Positions 61,322 to 64,000 of a stretch of 64,000 nucleotides of DNA are shown here, piece after piece. The translations under genes were made by a program, and so were the position numbers. The notes beneath the pieces were generated by a model that did no database searches, was not told where the DNA came from, and saw only the letters and a list, made by a program, of their open reading frames with translations. Every line of letters starts with the position of its first letter. Position 1 is the first letter of the stretch. Source of the stretch: Chitinophagales bacterium (GTDB lineage Bacteria > Bacteroidota > Bacteroidia > Chitinophagales > UBA8649); contig JACJYS010000001.1 in assembly GCA_020635995.1 (NCBI GenBank), positions 434,001-498,000 of the forward strand, given 5' to 3'.

Positions 61322-62001
61322 GCAAAATAAGAATATTATATGTAGAAGATGATGAGGCATTAGCATTTATTACAAAAGAAGAAATGCTACAAGAAAATTA
61401 TGAAATAGTACACTGCGACAATGGAAAAACAGCAATAGATACTTTTGATGCGGAGCATTTTGACTTGGCGATATTAGATATAATGCTACCGCAAGTAGAT
61501 GGTTTTGAAATAGCAAAGCACATAAGAAGTAAAAATGAAGAGGTACCTATTTTATTTTTATCGGCAAAATCATTAGAAGAAGATAGATTGAAAGGTTTTG
61601 AAATAGGAGCAGATGATTATCTAACTAAGCCTTTTAGTATGGATGAATTGCTATTTAAAATTAAAATATTTTTAAAAAGAAGAAATGTTGAAAATTCCAC
61701 TCCGCAAAATAATTATACTTTTTGCGGGTATGAATTTAGTCCTAATGATTTAACTTTAAAAAACAATAAAGTAAAGTTTGATATAACAGCAAAAGAAGCC
61801 GACTTGCTGGCACTACTTTTAGATAATGCCAATACTACCGTAAAAAGAAGTGATATTTTAATAAAACTTTGGGGTAAAAATGATTATTTTTTGGGTAGAA
61901 GTTTAGATGTTTTTATATCAAGATTAAGAAAATATCTTGCCGATAGTGATGAGGTACAAATAGAAACAGTGAGGGGAGTAGGCTTTAAGTTAAGCAAATA
62001 A
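61318..62001 (+). CDS. OmpR-family response regulator
   Basis: 227 residues. The receiver domain (~1-118) has the acidic pocket VEDDEA, the phospho-Asp in LAILDIMLP and the conserved Lys in YLTKPFSMDEL. A Trans_reg_C winged helix (~135-227) contains ITAKEADLLALLLDNANTTVKRSDILIKLWG. It regulates transcription in answer to the adjacent kinase. Likely targets are not indicated by the window. Confidence 0.94.
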   Translation: MSKIRILYVEDDEALAFITKEEMLQENYEIVHCDNGKTAIDTFDAEHFDLAILDIMLPQVDGFEIAKHIRSKNEEVPILFLSAKSLEEDRLKGFEIGADDYLTKPFSMDELLFKIKIFLKRRNVENSTPQNNYTFCGYEFSPNDLTLKNNKVKFDITAKEADLLALLLDNANTTVKRSDILIKLWGKNDYFLGRSLDVFISRLRKYLADSDEVQIETVRGVGFKLSK

Positions 62002-62050
62002 AAAAGCTCCATTTTTATACGAATAAATTATGTTCTGAGATAAAATTTTT

Positions 62051-62521
62051 GGATGTTTAAGTAATTTTAGTTACAGTTTGTGGTCTTTTACTTTTGTCTT
62101 GATACAAAAGTAACAAAAAATCAAGACTGTAATCAAAAACACTAAAATGCTATAAAACCAGACGAGGACAAATTAATGTATGCTCAATTTTAGTTTTCCT
62201 AAAGTATTTTCAATTGTAGGAGCATACTAATTTGTCTGTTTATAGTTTTATGGGTTCATTCATTTTGGATGTCTGTTTTACATCATTTCTTAACGTATTT
62301 TTGATTAAGGTCGGGTAAAAGTGCACCTTAAGTTTGCAAGTGGGGCACCCATTAACCGAAAACTCCGTAAAAAATTAAACTGTTTGAAGAACGGAGTGAT
62401 GAGTTTTTGATTTTTAGGAGTTGAGGTTATAATGGGTCGCTGAAAACTTAGTGCGATTCTTTTGTAACTTTTCTACTAAAGAAAAGTTAATAAAAAACAC
62501 TTGTTGTATATCTTTACGGAC
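62051..62521 (+). repeat. Long structured non-coding repeat, copy 2
   Basis: A 471-bp counterpart of 15055-15628 in the same orientation, ~47 kb away. It keeps the ACTTTTGT/ACAAAAGT stem, the ~17-bp GACAAATTA..GAGCATACTAATTTGTC hairpin, and the shared 3' end TATCTTTACGGA. It lacks the ~100-bp segment of copy 1 that begins with the 18-bp hairpin. No coding frame is conserved. It fills most of the 590-base gap between the response regulator and the DUF1573 gene. Confidence 0.85.
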
Positions 62522-62529
62522 ACCTAATA

Positions 62530-62566
62530 AAAAAGCTCCAATTCAATTAAGAACCGGAGCTTTCTA
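62530..62566 (-). terminator. Terminator after the DUF1573 gene
   Basis: AAAGCTCC pairs with GGAGCTTT around an AT loop; the minus-strand T6 tail follows. It separates the gene from the long repeat. Confidence 0.82.
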
Positions 62567-62590
62567 TTATTAAAACAATTTAAAATATTA

Positions 62591-62986
62591 TTACTCTGCT
62601 AATACGTTTCCTGTTATTTTTACCACTTTAGTAGCTTCAGAAGCGTTAGAGCTTACCGTTACAGATTTAGTAAATTTACCAACTCTATTAGTATCGTATT
62701 TTACTTTAATTTTTGAAGTCTCACCCGGCAAAATTGGCTCAGTAGGACATTTAGGAACTGTACATCCACAGCTACCTTTACAGTTAGAGATAATTAATGG
62801 CTCATTTCCTTTGTTAGTTATTACAAATTCTCTTTGTCCATCAGAACCTTTAGCAATATCGCCATAGTCTAAAGTTTCTTTGTCAAAAGAAATAACTGCA
62901 CCACTACCTTCTACAGATAAGTTTAAATCCTGTGCCATTGAACTCATTCCAATAAACACAAACAAGATTAAGAATAAATTTTTCAT
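62591..62986 (-). CDS. DUF1573 secreted beta-sandwich protein
   Basis: 131 residues. A signal peptide (to SMAQ) precedes a single DUF1573 immunoglobulin-like domain with EFVITNKGNEPLIISNCKGSCGCTVPKCP (paired Cys) and GKFTKSVTVSSNA. Common in Bacteroidota as small periplasmic or outer-membrane proteins. A specific role is unknown. Single gene with its own terminator. Confidence 0.9.
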   Translation of the reverse strand: MKNLFLILFVFIGMSSMAQDLNLSVEGSGAVISFDKETLDYGDIAKGSDGQREFVITNKGNEPLIISNCKGSCGCTVPKCPTEPILPGETSKIKVKYDTNRVGKFTKSVTVSSNASEATKVVKITGNVLAE

Positions 62987-63118
62987 AAGTCGTATAATTT
63001 TTTTTTGATTACTAATTAATTACATTTCAAATGTAAACCATTTCTGTGCCAAAGTTCAAACCTTAAATTTTGCTTAACAGAAGTTTAACAATAAGGTGTG
63101 GAAACTTTAAAATGAAAA

Positions 63119-63149
63119 TTTGTTTCCATAGTTTTCGTTCGTATATTTG
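63119..63149 (+). promoter_or_regulatory. Consensus Bacteroidota promoter for the TetR gene
   Basis: TTTG (63119-63122), exactly 19 bases, then TATATTTG (63142-63149), the full TTTG-N19-TAnnTTTG arrangement. The ATG is 10 bases downstream, giving a very short leader. Confidence 0.7.
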
Positions 63150-63159
63150 CACCCCGAAA

Positions 63160-63769
63160 ATGAGTCAAGAGATAGAAATAATAAACAAAGCTACGGAACT
63201 TTTCTTTCAGTATGGTGTTCGTTCTGTTACTATGGATGATTTATCTAAAGATTTAGGTATTTCTAAAAAAACCTTGTACCAGTTTGTACAAAACAAATCT
63301 GATTTAGTAAAAAAAGCTCTTGAAAATTTTATGAAAACCCAAAGAGTAGAAATAGATTTTATACTAAATCAAAAAAAACAATGCTATAGACGAGATAGTA
63401 TCTATTGGCAAAATAAATCTAAAAAATTTAAGAAAAATACATCCTTCTTCAATGTACGATTTAGAAAAATACTATCCCGAATCGTGGCAAATAGTGCAGG
63501 ATTATAAATCAGAATTTATGCACCATATTCTTTCTAAAAATATTGAGAAAGGAAAAACAGAAAAATTGTACAGAGAAGAAATAGACAGTAATTTAATGAT
63601 AAAATTTTATACCATTATAATAGAACAGCTTGTTTTGCCGAGGCAGTTTCCTTCTACTTCTTTTGATTTTGCAAATTTATACAAACAGTTTATGAAGTAT
63701 CATTTAAGCGGTATAGCCTCAGAAAATGGTGTGGCATATATAAAAACGATAGATTTTGAAAATGAATAA
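63160..63769 (+). pseudogene. TetR/AcrR-type regulator, split by an A8-run frameshift
   Basis: From ATG 63160: MSQEIEIINKATELFFQYGV and VTMDDLSKDLGISKKTLYQFVQNKSDLV form the TetR DNA-binding domain. At the A8 run (63371-63378) the frame shifts. Adding one A restores a continuous ~203-residue protein (QKKNNAIDEIVSIGKINL...) that runs to 63769 through SMYDLEKYYPESWQIVQDYK. As written, frame 1 ends at 63507 with a garbled tail. The TolC gene starts inside its end, typical of a regulator paired with the efflux operon it represses. Could be phase variation, slippage or a read error. Confidence 0.8.
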
Positions 63770-64000
63770 AATAATATTACTACTGGCAATATTACTGCCG
63801 TTTGCTATTTATGCTCAATACGATTTTACATTAGAGCAAGCTGTTAATTATGGATTGCAAAACAGTAAAACTTTTAAAAATGCTCAGTTAGAATCGGCAA
63901 AACAAAAGGAATTTGCTTTTGAAATAATGACAGAAGGATTTCCAAAACTAAAAGCCAATTTAGATTATAATTATGCGTTTCAACAACAAACCAGTGTTAT
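63762..64000 (+). CDS. TolC-family outer-membrane efflux protein, N-terminal part
   Basis: 79 codons are visible before the window ends. The signal peptide (MNKIILLLAILLPFAIYAQ) is followed by YDFTLEQAVNYGLQNSKTFKNAQLE, the TolC start pattern. It forms the outer-membrane exit duct of RND or ABC efflux pumps. The start overlaps the TetR end by 8 bases. The pump genes are expected just beyond the window. Confidence 0.85.
   Translation, partial: MNKIILLLAILLPFAIYAQYDFTLEQAVNYGLQNSKTFKNAQLESAKQKEFAFEIMTEGFPKLKANLDYNYAFQQQTSV

Overview
The window is low-GC DNA from a member of the Bacteroidota. The evidence is two type IX secretion (T9SS) sorting domains on complete genes plus one on a SprB-repeat fragment, the gldD/gldE gliding cluster beside ssb and mutY, promoter-like TAnnTTTG boxes without Shine-Dalgarno sequences, several TTG/GTG starts, and families common in that phylum (GldD/E, DUF3109, DUF1573, DUF2723, Zn-type IS256 transposase). 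The gene order looks flavobacterial-like, but the exact class cannot be fixed from the sequence alone. Most of the window is ordinary housekeeping chromosome broken up by accessory islands.

Layout. 0-4 kb: the 3' end of a SprB-repeat adhesin, a thioredoxin with a small partner, a YdcF-type protein, a MazG-type pyrophosphohydrolase and an OmpA-family porin with calcium-type repeats. 4-7.9 kb: accessory island 1, two tandem RHS C-terminal 'tips' without the RHS body, each followed by an overlapping membrane or lipoprotein partner, with hairpin repeats after each. 7.9-11.1 kb: rbfA, a LolC/E-like permease, an XRE regulator and murF. 11.1-11.6 kb: a decayed VapBC-like pair. 11.7-18.8 kb: membrane proteins (DUF389, holin-like), LemA and a Zn protease, a roughly 570-bp structured non-coding repeat, a CtpA-type protease, DUF3109 and an RsmI-like methylase. 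18.8-21.95 kb: accessory island 2 on the minus strand. It holds a truncated sulfotransferase, endonuclease V, a YwqK-like protein, a YwqJ-like deaminase tip, an Imm1-like protein and a second deaminase tip, and it is bracketed by two same-orientation copies of a repeat also found in island 1. 22-25.5 kb: gldD, gldE, ssb, mutY. 25.6-29.2 kb: HU, a TPR protein, a 30-residue basic ribosomal-type protein, RNase G and a GT2 glycosyltransferase. 29.2-31.2 kb: a MazF/PemK toxin split around an IS256-type element, with a likely antitoxin upstream. 31.4-44.7 kb: tRNA-Gln, an oxygenase, an SDR, DUF2723, mpl, small lipoproteins, a T9SS subtilase, a membrane-anchored VOC protein, B12-dependent ribonucleotide reductase and DUF4126. 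44.8-62 kb: a zinc-ribbon protein, Nif3, PolA, a DUF3223-like protein, aconitase, a MacB-type permease, two M1 aminopeptidases, an aldehyde dehydrogenase and a two-component pair. 62-64 kb: the second copy of the long structured repeat, a DUF1573 protein, a frameshifted TetR regulator and the start of a TolC-type efflux gene.

The most interesting material is the pair of polymorphic-toxin scrap islands. They share a roughly 130-bp boundary repeat and a family of short TGCTGTC-plus-hairpin elements, which suggests a cassette-shuffling process. Island 2 also places an inosine/uracil-acting endonuclease V directly beside two deaminase-toxin/immunity pairs. A recurring theme is breakage at A-runs (TetR, transposase, VapC remnant), which could be genuine decay or phase variation, transcriptional slippage, or sequencing error. 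No CRISPR array, rRNA or prophage was seen.
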